In this document: in pieces, positions 8,201 through 18,199 of the stretch
Layout of the letters: each line of letters opens with the position of its first letter
Position numbering within the stretch: the stretch's first letter is position 1
From: Candidatus Nomurabacteria bacterium
GTDB lineage: Bacteria; Patescibacteriota; Saccharimonadia; Saccharimonadales; Saccharimonadaceae
DNA: 64,000 bases
Direction: 5' to 3'
Assembly (NCBI GenBank): GCA_031257295.1
Contig: JAIROX010000003.1
Span: 1-64,000 of the forward strand
The notes under the pieces: model-generated
Seen by the model: the letters and a program-made list of their open reading frames with translations, nothing else
The model's database searches: none
Told to the model about the DNA's origin: nothing
Program-made: the position numbers and the translations under genes

Positions 8201-8229
8201 TTGAAAAACAGGGTTAGAACCTGTATAAT
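8201..8229 (+). promoter_or_regulatory. uvrA promoter
   Basis: TTGAAA, 17-bp spacer, TATAAT ending 11 nt before the ATG, so the leader would be only about 3-5 nt. No LexA-like operator is seen around it. Confidence 0.75.
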
Positions 8230-8239
8230 GTAGCGGTTT

Positions 8240-11071
8240 ATGAATGGCGATGTGATATATATTAAAGGTGCGCGCGAGCACAACCTAAAGAATGTGGATG
8301 TGCAGATTCCACGCGACAAGTTCGTGGTGATTACGGGGCTGTCGGGCTCGGGCAAATCCAGCCTAGCGTTCGACACCATTTATGCCGAGGGCCAGCGCCG
8401 CTATGTTGAATCTTTGAGCAGCTATGCACGGCAGTTTTTAGGGGTGATGGACAAGCCGGATGTCGACCAAATCACTGGCTTAAGCCCGGCCATTTCGATT
8501 GACCAAAAGTCGGCCTCGCGCAACCCACGTAGCACCGTGGCCACCGTGACCGAAGTTTACGATTACTTGCGCCTGTTGTTTGCGCGCATCGGCGTGCCGC
8601 ATTGTCCGGTTTGCGGCAAGGCTGTGCATCGTCGCACTGTACAAGATATTGTCGACGAGATTATGAAGCTGCCAGCAGATAGCAAGCTGATGATATTGGC
8701 GCCGATTGTGACGGCCAAAAAAGGCGAGTTCCTGCACATTAGCGGGCAATACCTGGCTAAAGGCTTTGCGCGCGCTCGCGTGGATGGCATTATTTATGCT
8801 TTAGACGAGTTCCCAGAGCTAGAAAAGCAAAAAAAACACACCATTGAGATCGTGGTTGACCGTGTAGTCCTGAACGATGAGGCGGCTGGCCGCGTGGCGC
8901 AATCGGTAGAGCAGGCGCTCGAAATGGCCGCTGGCCTGGTGGAAGTTTTCCTTGCAAGAACGGAGCTTGCAAGTGAGGAAGTGCTGACTTTTTCACAACG
9001 TTACGCCTGCGCAGACCACCCGGATGAAGTTATTCCAGAACTAGAGCCACGCTTGTTTAGTTTTAACGCGCCACAAGGCGCTTGCCCAACTTGCACGGGT
9101 CTGGGCATTCGGCTCGAAGTTGATCCCGATCTAGTTCTTAACCCTAATCTGACTATTGCTGAGGGCGCGATCCGGCCCTATAATCGCATCAACAGTGATG
9201 CTTTTTGGCGCAAGAAGCTTGAGGTGGTGGCCGAGCGACACGGTTTTGACCTGCACACGCCGGTCAAAAAACTGCACAAAGATGCTGTCCAAAAAGTCTT
9301 GTATGGTACGGGTAGTGATAAATACGACATTAGGCTGTCAAACGGTTATGAGTATGCTAGCACTTATGAGGGTGTGATTCCAAACCTAGAGCGTCGCCAC
9401 CGCGAAACCGACAGCGACTTTATGCGCCGCGACATCGAGCGATTTATGCGCGAAAAAAAATGTCACGAATGCCACGGCACACGGCTCAAACCGGTGGTGT
9501 TGGCGGTTAAAATCCACGGCCTAAACATCAACGATATGACGTCGCTAGATGTCGACGAGACCTTGCAAGTGCTAAACACCGACCTTAAGTTTACCGACAA
9601 CGAAAAACTGGTGGCCGAGCCGATAATCAAAGAAATCAAAGCTCGCGTGGGCTTTATGAGAGACGTGGGCTTAAACTACCTAGAGCTAAGCCGCGCGGCC
9701 AATACGCTTAGCGGCGGCGAAGCCCAGCGAATCCGCCTGGCCACGCAAATTGGTAGCGGCCTGCAGGGCGTGCTCTATGTGCTCGACGAACCGTCGATTG
9801 GCCTGCACCAGCGCGATAACGATCGGCTGATTGCCACACTCAAGCACCTACGCGACCTAAAAAACACCGTGCTGGTGGTGGAACACGACGAAGATACCAT
9901 TGAGCAGAGCGACTACTTGGTTGACATCGGCCCAGGGGCGGGCGAGCACGGCGGGCAGATTATCGCCACGGGCACACCGGCCCAGGTAGCCAAAAACGAC
10001 AAAAGCCTAACCGGCGACTACCTGAGCGGCCGCAAAAAGGTCGACGTGCCCAAAAAGCGCCGATCGCCCATACAAGGTCGTACCTTGAAGGTGGTGGGTG
10101 CGCGCGAAAACAACCTGAAAAAGGTTGATGTAGAGTTCCCGCTCGGTGTGATGACCTGCGTAACTGGCGTCAGCGGCTCGGGCAAATCAACTTTAGTCAA
10201 CGATATTTTAGCTAACGAACTATTGGCCCGCTTGCACCGAGCTCAAACCGTGCCGGGCGCACACGAGCGCATCGACGGCATCGACCAGCTCGACAAAGCT
10301 ATCGTAATCGACCAAAGCCCAATCGGCCGCACACCACGCAGCAACCCAGCCACCTACACTGGCGTGTTCACACCGATTCGCGAGCTGTTTGCCGCTTCGC
10401 CCGAAGCAAACATCCGCGGCTACAAAGCCGGGCGATTCAGCTTCAACGTCAAGGGCGGCCGCTGCGAAAACTGCCAGGGCGAGGGTGTGATCAAAATCGA
10501 AATGCACTTCCTGCCAGACGTTTATGTAACCTGCGAAGAATGCCACGGCAAGCGCTACAACCGCGAGGCGCTCGAAATTAAATACAAAGGCAAAACTATC
10601 AGCGACGTTTTGAACATGACAGTCAGCGAAGCCGCCGAGTTTTTTGCTAATATTACCAGCATTGCCACCAAGCTAAATACGCTGGTCGAGGTCGGCCTGG
10701 GTTATATTCGCCTGGGGCAGCCGGCCACTACGTTTAGCGGCGGCGAAGCTCAGCGCATCAAGCTGGCCACCGAACTTGCCCGCCGCAGCACTGGCCGCAC
10801 GCTCTATATTCTCGACGAGCCAACCACCGGCCTGCACACTCACGATGTTAAACGCCTGCTCAAAATCCTCAACCAACTAGTCGAGGGCGGCAATAGCATG
10901 ATTATTATTGAGCACAACTTGAACGTGGTTAAAACTGCCGATCATATTATCGACCTTGGTCCTGAAGGTGGCACTGGTGGCGGCACCGTAGTAGCTACGG
11001 GCACACCCGAACAGGTCGCTAAAATCAAAAACTCGTATACCGGAAGATATCTTAAGGAGATCTTAAGGTGA
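8240..11071 (+). CDS. uvrA: Excinuclease ABC subunit A
   Basis: 943 aa. Tandem ABC ATPase halves: first Walker [13 protein letters not shown], signature [14 protein letters not shown] and Walker [14 protein letters not shown]; second Walker [10 protein letters not shown], signature [13 protein letters not shown] and [10 protein letters not shown]. Zinc modules CPVC...CADH, CPTCTG, CHECHG and CENCQG...CEECHG are intact. It is the damage sensor of nucleotide-excision repair, working with UvrB and with UvrC encoded at 16742. A 17-nt palindrome-like word shared with uvrC and rarA sits at 10071-10087 between the two halves. The stop overlaps the next gene by 4 nt. Confidence 0.97.
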   Translation: MNGDVIYIKGAREHNLKNVDVQIPRDKFVVITGLSGSGKSSLAFDTIYAEGQRRYVESLSSYARQFLGVMDKPDVDQITGLSPAISIDQKSASRNPRSTVATVTEVYDYLRLLFARIGVPHCPVCGKAVHRRTVQDIVDEIMKLPADSKLMILAPIVTAKKGEFLHISGQYLAKGFARARVDGIIYALDEFPELEKQKKHTIEIVVDRVVLNDEAAGRVAQSVEQALEMAAGLVEVFLARTELASEEVLTFSQRYACADHPDEVIPELEPRLFSFNAPQGACPTCTGLGIRLEVDPDLVLNPNLTIAEGAIRPYNRINSDAFWRKKLEVVAERHGFDLHTPVKKLHKDAVQKVLYGTGSDKYDIRLSNGYEYASTYEGVIPNLERRHRETDSDFMRRDIERFMREKKCHECHGTRLKPVVLAVKIHGLNINDMTSLDVDETLQVLNTDLKFTDNEKLVAEPIIKEIKARVGFMRDVGLNYLELSRAANTLSGGEAQRIRLATQIGSGLQGVLYVLDEPSIGLHQRDNDRLIATLKHLRDLKNTVLVVEHDEDTIEQSDYLVDIGPGAGEHGGQIIATGTPAQVAKNDKSLTGDYLSGRKKVDVPKKRRSPIQGRTLKVVGARENNLKKVDVEFPLGVMTCVTGVSGSGKSTLVNDILANELLARLHRAQTVPGAHERIDGIDQLDKAIVIDQSPIGRTPRSNPATYTGVFTPIRELFAASPEANIRGYKAGRFSFNVKGGRCENCQGEGVIKIEMHFLPDVYVTCEECHGKRYNREALEIKYKGKTISDVLNMTVSEAAEFFANITSIATKLNTLVEVGLGYIRLGQPATTFSGGEAQRIKLATELARRSTGRTLYILDEPTTGLHTHDVKRLLKILNQLVEGGNSMIIIEHNLNVVKTADHIIDLGPEGGTGGGTVVATGTPEQVAKIKNSYTGRYLKEILR
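10071..10087. repeat. Shared 17-mer, copy 1 (in uvrA)
   Basis: TACAAGGTCGTACCTTG, an inverted repeat (ACAAGGT/ACCTTG with CGT centre). Identical words occur at 17792-17808 and 33222-33238. This copy has A instead of T after the right arm. Confidence 0.8.
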
Positions 11072-11670
11072 TAAAGGCTCTGGTTTTTGACGTTGGTGGC
11101 GTGCTGCATTCTTATGACTCTGACAAGCGTAAGGCCTACCTGGCTGGTAGTTTGGGCGTTGATATCAATGTGATGCAGAAGTTTTGGAAAGATCAAGAAT
11201 TGCGCTTGTTTGAGTTGGGCAAGATTAGCGAAAAGCAGCTTTGGCAGCAGGCTCACGATAGGTATGGCACAAGGATGGTTGGTGACGACGAAGATCTGTT
11301 TGGCAAGTCCTTTGAGAAAGTTATAAAAGTGGATAATGAGATGACCAGTCTGGTAAAGAGTTTGCGCGGAGGAAGGTATAAGTTGGCGGTACTATCAAAT
11401 ACTTGTGGGCCGGATGCGAAAGTGAACGCACCCATTCTAAGTTTGTTCGATCAAGCGTTCTTATCATGCCGAATTGGCTATAAAAAGCCGGCACGAGAAG
11501 TTTATGAATATGCTTTTGGTAAGCTGGGTGTGCAACCCGATGAGGCGGTTATGATTGATGATCGCGATGATAACGTGGCGGGCGCTAAATATATCGGTAT
11601 GCAAGCTATCAAGTTTGAGGGCGTCGACCGGTTGTGCCAGGAGTTGGCAAAACTGGGTGTAAAGTGGTAG
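11068..11670 (+). CDS. HAD-superfamily hydrolase
   Basis: 200 aa. Motif I FDVGGVL contains the nucleophile Asp (residue 8), with the G-G variant common in HAD-IA/YihX-like enzymes. Motif II is LSNTCG, motif III the Lys in GYKKPAREVYEYAF, and motif IV MIDDRDDNVAGAK. A helical cap lies between motifs I and II. It probably dephosphorylates a small phosphoester; the substrate is unknown. The GTG start overlaps the uvrA stop (GTGA), so it is translationally coupled to uvrA. Confidence 0.85.
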   Translation: MIKALVFDVGGVLHSYDSDKRKAYLAGSLGVDINVMQKFWKDQELRLFELGKISEKQLWQQAHDRYGTRMVGDDEDLFGKSFEKVIKVDNEMTSLVKSLRGGRYKLAVLSNTCGPDAKVNAPILSLFDQAFLSCRIGYKKPAREVYEYAFGKLGVQPDEAVMIDDRDDNVAGAKYIGMQAIKFEGVDRLCQELAKLGVKW

Positions 11671-11701
11671 AATAGTTCAAGTAATTTATGAGGGAGCATT
11701 G

Positions 11702-12385
11702 ATGAACGATATAAAATTGAAAGTTGACCTGAGAGAGGTGACAGGTAAAAAGGTAGCTATAATTCGTAAGCAGGGCTTTGTGCCGGGCGTAGTTTATGGT
11801 GGTAAAGACCAGCCCATGCTAACTCAGAGTGACTATAATGAGACTGAAAAAGTTGTGCGAAAGGCCGGCTATCACTCACCGTTGTACCTAGAGATTGATG
11901 GCAAAGAGAAGTTGGCAATGGTAAAAAATGTTGCTGTTGACCCGGTTAGACGCCGTCTGATCAATATTGAGTTTCACGCTATTAAGGCGACTGACGCTGT
12001 GACAGCCGAAGCGCCGATTCACCTGGTTGGCTTAGGCGAGAGTGAAGCCGAAAAAGCCAGCTTGGTGATTTCGCAGGTGTTGGAAGATGTTGAGATTAAG
12101 GCTAAGCCGGCTGACTTGCCGAGCGCTATTGAAGTTGACGTGACTGGCTTGGCTGGTGTTGAAGACAAGATTACGCTAGGCGATATCAAGTTGCCGGAAG
12201 GTGTAGTTTTTGCTGATCCAGAAGAAGACTTGCACCAGGTGATTGCCAACGTTTACGACCCAGCAACCGAGGCCGCCAAGCTAGAGGCCGAAGAAGCTGA
12301 AGAAGAAAAGGCTGAAGCCGAAGGTGCTGCTGAAGAAGTTCCTGCTGAACACGGTGAGGAAAAGATGGCTGAAAAAGCAGAGTAA
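11702..12385 (+). CDS. rplY: Ribosomal protein bL25, CTC-type
   Basis: 227 aa. The N-terminal 5S-rRNA-binding domain contains LREVTGKKVAIIRKQGFVPGVVYG and a GHHSPLY-like segment. The TL5/CTC beta domain follows (SEAEKASLVISQVLEDVEIKAKPADLP, DLHQV). The C-terminal 45 residues are a very acidic Glu/Ala tail. It binds 5S rRNA in the 50S subunit. ATG 11702 is chosen over TTG 11699; GGGAG lies 5 nt upstream. A TGGTAGAAT extended -10 at 11665-11673 can drive it independently of the HAD gene. Confidence 0.93.
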   Translation: MNDIKLKVDLREVTGKKVAIIRKQGFVPGVVYGGKDQPMLTQSDYNETEKVVRKAGYHSPLYLEIDGKEKLAMVKNVAVDPVRRRLINIEFHAIKATDAVTAEAPIHLVGLGESEAEKASLVISQVLEDVEIKAKPADLPSAIEVDVTGLAGVEDKITLGDIKLPEGVVFADPEEDLHQVIANVYDPATEAAKLEAEEAEEEKAEAEGAAEEVPAEHGEEKMAEKAE

Positions 12386-12400
12386 ACTAAAATATGTCAA

Positions 12401-12435
12401 AAAAGAACGTGGAAAAATCAGCCACGTTCTTTTTA
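12401..12435. terminator. Bidirectional terminator between rplY and the ABC exporter
   Basis: AAAAGAACGTGG and CCACGTTCTTTTT enclose a short loop. The A-run and T-run flanks serve both converging genes. Confidence 0.9.
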
Positions 12436-14241
12436 GCGCTCATTAAATGCGCCAGTTTGGCGGTTCCAAAGCCGAGCGTACTCGGCGTCGCTATTCACGA
12501 GTTGCTTGTGTGGGCCGTCTTCGACGATCTTGCCGTTTTTGAGCACGATGATCCTATCCAGCCCAGCCACGGTGCTGAGGCGGTGAGCAATCACAATACT
12601 AGTGCGGCCTTTCATGAGTTTTTGCAAGGCGTCTTGAATCAGCTTTTCGCTTTCGCTGTCGAGTGCACTGGTGGCTTCGTCGAGTACCAGGATGGGTGCA
12701 TCCTTCAAAATCGCTCGAGCAATGGCAATGCGTTGGCGCTGGCCACCACTCAGCTTAACACCGCGTTCGCCAACCAGAGTTTCCATGCCGTCGGGCAGGT
12801 TTTTTATGAACTCCCAAGCGTTAGCTAGTTTAGCAGCTTTCATAACTTCGTCGTCGGTAGCGTTCAGTTTGCCGTAGGCGATATTCTCACGTATGGTACG
12901 GTGAAATAGCAGAGTTTCTTGTGGCACGTAGGCGATGTTTTTGCGCAGCGATTCTTGCGTGATGTTCGAAATATCTTGCCCGTCGACCAAGATATTTCCG
13001 TTTTGCACGTCCGCAAAACGGAGTAGCAACTTAGTTAGTGTAGTTTTGCCTGAGCCCGAGCGGCCGACTAAGCCGACACGCTCGCCGGGCTTGATGTCGA
13101 GCGTAAAATTTTTAAACACCGCTTCGCCACCGTCGGCGTGCGTAAAGCTGATGTTGTTAAAGCCAACCGCTCCTGTAGCGACGTGCAGTTTTGCGGCGTT
13201 CGCAGAGTCTTCAACACCAGTTGGCTCGTCTAAAATCAAAGTCATTTCGCGAGCGTCGCCAAAGCCACGGTTGATATTGCGGAAAATGCGGTTAACTCCC
13301 CATAGTTCGCCAACCAGCGACTGGCCATACATCATGGCCAGCACCAACGTGCCGATTCCAGCACCAAACCACACGCCGCCAAATACCAAAATTATGATAA
13401 ACACTGCATTAATACCAACCAGTACTGCGCCAAAGCCAATATCACGCTTGGTAACAGCTGCTGCAACGGCGATAGTAGCGCTGCGGGCGTGTTGGTTGAC
13501 CTGCGAATAGCGTTGCTTTTCGTACTTTTCATGCCCATGTGACTTAACGGCCAAGATGTTGGTGATGGAATCAGACAGTCGACCGCTAACTTTGTTTTGT
13601 TGTTCGGCTTCCTGCTCGTTAAGCTTGCGAGTGGTACTAAAACCAAACCACGCTACCACGATAAACACCACTGCTAGAACTGCCAGAACCAGCGTAAACC
13701 ATGGCAACTGCGGACCTAAGATTGTAAAAATAGCGATGAGCGAAACGACCAAGGTGACAATGCTCCACAAAAAAGCATCCCACAAGTTGCCAAAACCACT
13801 GGCGAACTTGTTGACCTGGCTAACCAGCGAGCCGCCAAAGCGGTTGTTGTGAAAATGCATAGATTGTTCGGCTAATTTATCAAAACACATCAGGTTTAGG
13901 TCGTAGGTTATTAGTGCCGCTAGCCGCCAGTCGAGGTAAACCGCTAGTCGCCAAAGCAGAATGTCGGTCACTAAGCGCAGGCCGATAAACAGGGCGATCA
14001 GTGGTGCAAAAACCGGCAAAAGCTGCTCGGGCGTAAAAGTCTGCGTGGTAACGCGATTGATAATATCGGCGATTATAAGTGGGCTAATAAATTGCCCAAC
14101 GACTGTTGTTGTAGGTATGATGAAAAACAGCGGCACGGTGTAACGCTTTTTACCCTTTAGGGCTTGCTGGTAGTAGTGAAGCGTCCGTCGAACGGTTGAC
14201 GGGGCTTTTTCCTCTTTTTTCACAACTGTATATTTTATCAT
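12433..14241 (-). CDS. ABC exporter, fused TM-ATPase half-transporter
   Basis: About 602 aa. An N-terminal six-helix exporter domain (about 35-320) is followed by an ATPase domain with Walker A GRSGSGKTT, Q-loop YVPQETLLF, signature LSGGQRQRIAIA, Walker B ILVLDEATSALD and the switch His in IAHRLST. It resembles MsbA/BmrA-type lipid or multidrug exporters and would work as a homodimer. The start at 14241 is preferred because more upstream ATGs fall in or before the -10 box at 14260-14255. It is divergent from the gene at 14267 and convergent with rplY. Substrate unknown. Confidence 0.88.
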   Translation of the reverse strand: MIKYTVVKKEEKAPSTVRRTLHYYQQALKGKKRYTVPLFFIIPTTTVVGQFISPLIIADIINRVTTQTFTPEQLLPVFAPLIALFIGLRLVTDILLWRLAVYLDWRLAALITYDLNLMCFDKLAEQSMHFHNNRFGGSLVSQVNKFASGFGNLWDAFLWSIVTLVVSLIAIFTILGPQLPWFTLVLAVLAVVFIVVAWFGFSTTRKLNEQEAEQQNKVSGRLSDSITNILAVKSHGHEKYEKQRYSQVNQHARSATIAVAAAVTKRDIGFGAVLVGINAVFIIILVFGGVWFGAGIGTLVLAMMYGQSLVGELWGVNRIFRNINRGFGDAREMTLILDEPTGVEDSANAAKLHVATGAVGFNNISFTHADGGEAVFKNFTLDIKPGERVGLVGRSGSGKTTLTKLLLRFADVQNGNILVDGQDISNITQESLRKNIAYVPQETLLFHRTIRENIAYGKLNATDDEVMKAAKLANAWEFIKNLPDGMETLVGERGVKLSGGQRQRIAIARAILKDAPILVLDEATSALDSESEKLIQDALQKLMKGRTSIVIAHRLSTVAGLDRIIVLKNGKIVEDGPHKQLVNSDAEYARLWNRQTGAFNER

Positions 14242-14250
14242 GATTTCTTG

Positions 14251-14260
14251 TGGTATCATA
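14251..14260. promoter_or_regulatory. Overlapping divergent -10 elements
   Basis: Plus strand: TGGTATCAT ends 8 nt before ATG 14267. Minus strand: TATGAT (14260-14255) precedes the exporter start by 14 nt. The two boxes share five bases, so the two genes probably compete for RNA polymerase. Confidence 0.5.
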
Positions 14261-14266
14261 GTGTTA

Positions 14267-15235
14267 ATGGCTAAAGACGTGGGCAAAACTATCTATACCG
14301 TGGGGAATATTACTAAGGATGTCTATCTGCGGTTGGACGCACGAGCTAGAAAAACTTACGCCGATGAACGCAATGTGCCGTGGCTAAGCTTGCCGTTTGA
14401 TGGCAGTGTGCAGTATTACCGCGGTCGCAAAAGTGTGCTGGGCGGTAGTGCGGTGAGTACAGATGTTTTCAAGCGTTTTGGGCTTAACCCACTGGTGGCG
14501 GGTGCACGGCTAAAGTTTAAGAACGAATATGATTTAAGCGCTGAGTCGGAGCTGGGGGCGGTTTATCGTTATATTTTAGTAAGCGGCGACCAGCCAGCGG
14601 TTTTCGCACCCAGCGACTCAGAATTGACTTTTTGGGAGATGCCGATTGAGCCACCAGGTGTGATTTATCTGGATAGAGCCTGTCAGCTTAACCTACGTCA
14701 GCGTGGTGACATAGTTAAGTATCTGAAAGAGCACCAGCGGGTTGGCCTGGCTTTGTGGGCAAACAGCGGCACGCTTAAGTTGCCGGATTATACCGATAGC
14801 TTGGGCGGTGTCGAGATGGTATTTGTGGACGTGCGAGATCTTGGCCTGCCGGCCTCTGAGGAAAGCGCCATAAAAACCGTTAAAAAGTTTCATAAACTTG
14901 GGACCGAAACTGTGGTAGTGGTTGATGGTGGTGACATCTATGCATCAAACAAAAAGCAACTACTTAAAGTGTCTTGGGCTCTGGATGAGCATGAACAACG
15001 CAACTTATTCACCGGGTTAACGACTGATTCTTTGATTGGTGCAAGTTTTTTGGGCGGTTATGTGCTGAACCGACCTCTGCACGAATGTTTGTTGCTGGCT
15101 AAGTATGGCGTTGAGAATGCTGACTTAGAAGCCGCACGAACAATTGGTTGGCTAAGTGGGCGCATAGCAGGTAAACAACACGAAGTTAAGATTTGGCAAG
15201 ACACACCACAAACAAACCCCGACCAAACCGAATGA
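14267..15235 (+). CDS. PfkB/ribokinase-like protein, possibly inactive
   Basis: 322 aa. It opens with YTVGNITKDVYLRLD and has GGSAVSTDVFKRFGLNP, matching the N-terminal G-G substrate region of PfkB-family sugar/nucleoside kinases. A central ETVVVVDGGD fits the strand before the C-terminal signature. At the place of the family's T-G-A-G-D-x-F motif it reads DSLIGASF, so the catalytic Asp appears replaced by Ala. It may be a divergent or non-catalytic member. The start is the ATG 8 nt after an extended -10 box (leaderless type); an upstream ATG at 14240 would precede transcription. Confidence 0.6.
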   Translation: MAKDVGKTIYTVGNITKDVYLRLDARARKTYADERNVPWLSLPFDGSVQYYRGRKSVLGGSAVSTDVFKRFGLNPLVAGARLKFKNEYDLSAESELGAVYRYILVSGDQPAVFAPSDSELTFWEMPIEPPGVIYLDRACQLNLRQRGDIVKYLKEHQRVGLALWANSGTLKLPDYTDSLGGVEMVFVDVRDLGLPASEESAIKTVKKFHKLGTETVVVVDGGDIYASNKKQLLKVSWALDEHEQRNLFTGLTTDSLIGASFLGGYVLNRPLHECLLLAKYGVENADLEAARTIGWLSGRIAGKQHEVKIWQDTPQTNPDQTE

Positions 15236-15292
15236 AACTATTCTAGCATAAATAGTTTAATAAGTCAATAGTATGAGCTAATCATAACCGGC

Positions 15293-15321
15293 TTGCCTTT
15301 TGTCCCTGGGGGGGGTATAAT
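15293..15321 (+). promoter_or_regulatory. Promoter with G8 tract before the FISUMP surface gene
   Basis: TTGCCT, 17-bp spacer ending in eight G (15308-15315), then TATAAT. The same layout, with the same G8-TATAAT join, precedes the giant surface gene at 27988. The rest of 15236-15356 holds no gene. A leader with GAGAGGGAAAGG leads to a TTG start. Confidence 0.75.
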
Positions 15322-15356
15322 GTTGGCAATGCGAGAGGGAAAGGTATTATTTTAAC

Positions 15357-16727
15357 TTGAATGCATCTCAACAGATAAACATTACGGTTGTTAACGCACC
15401 ATTACCGCCAGACGCTGGTGCAACGAGTTTGTTTGATGGTTTTGCCATGCCGAGTGTCACTTTAGCTCTTGCAATTAGCCTGATTATTCTTGTCCCAATA
15501 GTGATACGTTTAGCCCGTCGCGGCCGCAGAAAGTTGGCACTTGGCGTATCGTCAATGATGATTCTATCGTCCCTGGTATTTACAGCTGGCGTGTCGCCCC
15601 ATGTTTTGGCGGCTTCGGCGTTAACTTTAGGGCAGCCAAAGGTCGATATCACAGTGGTTAAAAATGACGCGCAAGCCACCACCAAAACGGCGACCAGCAC
15701 GACGAACGTGACAACCAACAACACCACGGGCTACACGATGAGCGCGGGGCTTCAAGCCGCGCTGCCAGCTGGTATTACGGCCAACATTAACAATGAAGAT
15801 TTGACCACCACTGCGGTGGATATTTACGCAGACAATACCGGCACCAGCCCGAGCGATTACGATCATGACCTAAGTGTGACTGTGCCAGCCGGCACGCCAG
15901 TGGGGCAGTATACCTTCTATATTGACTATGCCATCACTGAAAACGCACCAAACGCACCAACCACCATGCAGGGTATGACACGGGCGTACTGCAACAGTAT
16001 GTCGCTCAATGAAACCATCACTTTGAACGACCCACGTGGTGCTGGGCAAGAATACCGGGTGCGCAAACTAGCCGACGGCAATTGTTGGATGATAAATAAC
16101 TTGAAACTTGGCTCTACCGGTGGCACACTGGCGCTAACTTCGACCGATACTAATATTCCTGGTAATTATACTTTGCCACAAGTTGGCGCAAGCGGCACTA
16201 ACTCTTATACGGCGGGTGTTGTGAACGGGCCAATTACTGGGCAGAACAACGATCTGACGAGCAGTGCTTTTTACGGATATCTTTACAATTATTGCGCAGT
16301 AACGGCTAACGCGACCGCTACCTGTGCGGGTAATCTACCATCGGCGACGGTAGCGAGTAGCGACATTTGCCCAGCTGGTTGGCGCTTGCCGCGTGGCGGG
16401 GCGGTTAACGATGTCAATAACGAGTTTAGCCAACTTAATGCCAAGATGGCCGGCTTTGCCGATAACCAAAATGCGACTTACCAAGTTAATCCCGGATCGT
16501 ATTACAGTAATTTTCAACATGACGGACCGTTTAGTGGTGTGTTGGCGGGCTGGAAAGATGGCGCAACGGTCAATGGCACCGGTGCATATGGTATGTATTG
16601 GTCGGCTAACGCTAATGCTGGCTACCAAGTTTATGGCGTAGTACTTCTAAATGGCGCACAGGTCCAAACTGGTTTTGCTGGTCCTTACCGAACTTATCGC
16701 ACGGCAGTGCGCTGCGTGCTGAACTAA
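15357..16727 (+). CDS. Surface protein with FISUMP (Fib_succ_major) domain
   Basis: 456 aa. No ATG fits; a TTG at 15357 follows a purine-rich leader similar to that of the 27988 gene. Two hydrophobic segments lie at about 34-51 and 62-85, the second ending HVLAASA like a signal-peptide cleavage site. A Thr/Asn-rich beta region follows. The C-terminal domain (about 215-456) has YRVRKLADGNCWMINNLKL, CPAGWRLP, YWSA and a final RTAVRCV, the hallmarks of the Fibrobacter succinogenes major paralogous domain. Cell-surface location and possible phase-variable expression are inferred from the signal segment and the G8 promoter. Confidence 0.75.
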   Translation: MNASQQINITVVNAPLPPDAGATSLFDGFAMPSVTLALAISLIILVPIVIRLARRGRRKLALGVSSMMILSSLVFTAGVSPHVLAASALTLGQPKVDITVVKNDAQATTKTATSTTNVTTNNTTGYTMSAGLQAALPAGITANINNEDLTTTAVDIYADNTGTSPSDYDHDLSVTVPAGTPVGQYTFYIDYAITENAPNAPTTMQGMTRAYCNSMSLNETITLNDPRGAGQEYRVRKLADGNCWMINNLKLGSTGGTLALTSTDTNIPGNYTLPQVGASGTNSYTAGVVNGPITGQNNDLTSSAFYGYLYNYCAVTANATATCAGNLPSATVASSDICPAGWRLPRGGAVNDVNNEFSQLNAKMAGFADNQNATYQVNPGSYYSNFQHDGPFSGVLAGWKDGATVNGTGAYGMYWSANANAGYQVYGVVLLNGAQVQTGFAGPYRTYRTAVRCVLN

Positions 16728-16729
16728 GC

Positions 16730-16735
16730 TATAAT
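16730..16735 (+). promoter_or_regulatory. -10 element of uvrC
   Basis: TATAAT ends 7 nt before the GTG start at 16742 and overlaps nothing but the end of the upstream gene's tail. It predicts a leaderless mRNA. Confidence 0.55.
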
Positions 16736-16741
16736 TAAATT

Positions 16742-18181
16742 GTGAACAAAAAGCTGGAAGCCAAATTAAAAACTTTGCCTAACACGCCGGGGGTATATTT
16801 TCATAAAGACGCCACGGGAGAGGTGATCTACGTGGGCAAGGCAGCTAATTTAAAGAACCGCGTGCGTTCGTATTTTAACCGCAAACACGAGGATGCTAAG
16901 ACGCGTGCGTTGGTGGCAGAGGTTGTTGACACGGACTGGATAGAAGTGGAAACCGAACTTGACGCACTCTTCTTTGAGAGCGAGATGGTGAAGCGCTATA
17001 TGCCACGTTACAATATTTTGCTGCGCGATGATAAGTCGCATCTGTATGTGCGAATTGATATGAAAAGTGAACGGCCAGTGGTAAGTTATACACGCGAGCC
17101 GTTGGATGACGGTGCGGAGTACTTTGGGCCGTACTACGGTGGCGCACCGATCAAGCAGGCCATGCGGCAACTGCGGTGGGTGTTTCCGTACTACACGCAT
17201 GCGCCGGATGCGCAGCGGCGCTCAAGATTGGAGCAGCAACTTGGTCTTGAGCCGGTGAGACTGAGCTCAGATGACTACAAGCGTGGGCTGAAGCAACTGA
17301 TAAGCGTAGTTAAGGGTAATCGCGTAGCAATTTTACGCGAATTGGAGAGTGAAATGAAAGTAGCTAGTGCTGCACAAGAATTTGAGCGGGCGGCGATGCT
17401 GCGTAATCAAATCAAGAACCTGCGAGCGCTACAAAAGCAGATTCTGTTTGGCGATAAAGAGTTTTTGGATATCAGCAAAGACCAGGCTTTGGTAGAGCTA
17501 CAAGAACTACTGGGGTTGGAGAGTGCGCCAGCGCGGATTGAGGGTTTTGACATCTCACACCTAAGCGGTACTAATGTAGTGGCCAGCATGGTGGTGTTTA
17601 AAAATGGTGCAGCTAGCCGAGCGGATTACCGCAAGTTTAAGATGAAACAGCAGCTGAATGACGACACGGCTAATATGCGTGAGGTGATTACTCGCCGCCT
17701 AAATCATCTGAGTGATTGGGGCGTGCCGGACGTAGTTATTATTGATGGTGGTCAAGCCCAGCTGGCCGCCGCACTCGACGCCTACCGCGATTACAAGGTC
17801 GTACCTTGTAGCAGAAATATTAAGTTTATTGGGCGAAATAAGAGTGGGGATCATGGCAAAAATGCCAAATCTCAACCAATCCTCCCGCGTGGAGACGGGG
17901 GCTATACGGTGATCAGTATAGCACATGATAGCCATCTTGTCAAGCTAGTAACTCGGATTGACGAAGAATCGCATCGTTTTGCGATTAGCTACCACACTAC
18001 TTTGCGCGCCAAAGCTAGCAGGCAAAGTGCGCTCGACGAGATTCCCGGCATTGGCCCAAAAACTAAGGCCAAGTTGCTCAAAAAGTTCGGATCTGTAGCG
18101 AAGATCAAGCGAGCGGATGAGAAAGAGCTCACCAGGCTCATCGGTAAAGAGAAAACTAGGTTAGTACGTGGCCACCTGTAG
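16742..18181 (+). CDS. uvrC: Excinuclease ABC subunit C
   Basis: 479 aa, shorter than the usual ~600. GIY-YIG nuclease domain (PGVYFHKDATGEVIYVGKA, N-terminal 90 residues), UvrB-binding UVR helix (AAQEFERAAMLRNQIKNL), RNase H-like 5' nuclease domain (RIEGFDISHLSGT, IIDGGQAQL, HRFAISYH) and a C-terminal helix-hairpin-helix (DEIPGIGPKTKAKLL). The cysteine-rich stretch seen in many UvrC proteins is absent. It makes both incisions in nucleotide-excision repair with UvrA and UvrB. The GTG start is leaderless type. One copy of the repair-gene 17-mer lies at 17792-17808. Confidence 0.95.
   Translation: MNKKLEAKLKTLPNTPGVYFHKDATGEVIYVGKAANLKNRVRSYFNRKHEDAKTRALVAEVVDTDWIEVETELDALFFESEMVKRYMPRYNILLRDDKSHLYVRIDMKSERPVVSYTREPLDDGAEYFGPYYGGAPIKQAMRQLRWVFPYYTHAPDAQRRSRLEQQLGLEPVRLSSDDYKRGLKQLISVVKGNRVAILRELESEMKVASAAQEFERAAMLRNQIKNLRALQKQILFGDKEFLDISKDQALVELQELLGLESAPARIEGFDISHLSGTNVVASMVVFKNGAASRADYRKFKMKQQLNDDTANMREVITRRLNHLSDWGVPDVVIIDGGQAQLAAALDAYRDYKVVPCSRNIKFIGRNKSGDHGKNAKSQPILPRGDGGYTVISIAHDSHLVKLVTRIDEESHRFAISYHTTLRAKASRQSALDEIPGIGPKTKAKLLKKFGSVAKIKRADEKELTRLIGKEKTRLVRGHL
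17792..17808. repeat. Shared 17-mer, copy 2 (in uvrC)
   Basis: TACAAGGTCGTACCTTG, here extended to full arms TACAAGGT and ACCTTGTA around CGT. Identical 17-mers lie in uvrA and rarA. Confidence 0.8.
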
Positions 18182-18199
18182 TGTGTTAAAATATTGTAT

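Noticed and set aside
8950-8972. CTTGCAAG repeated around AACGGAG within uvrA
   Set aside because: Only 8-nt palindromic words encoding ordinary uvrA sequence; no third copy noticed.
12394-13510. Plus-strand open frames inside the ABC exporter gene
   Set aside because: Antisense shadows; the minus-strand exporter has all ABC motifs.
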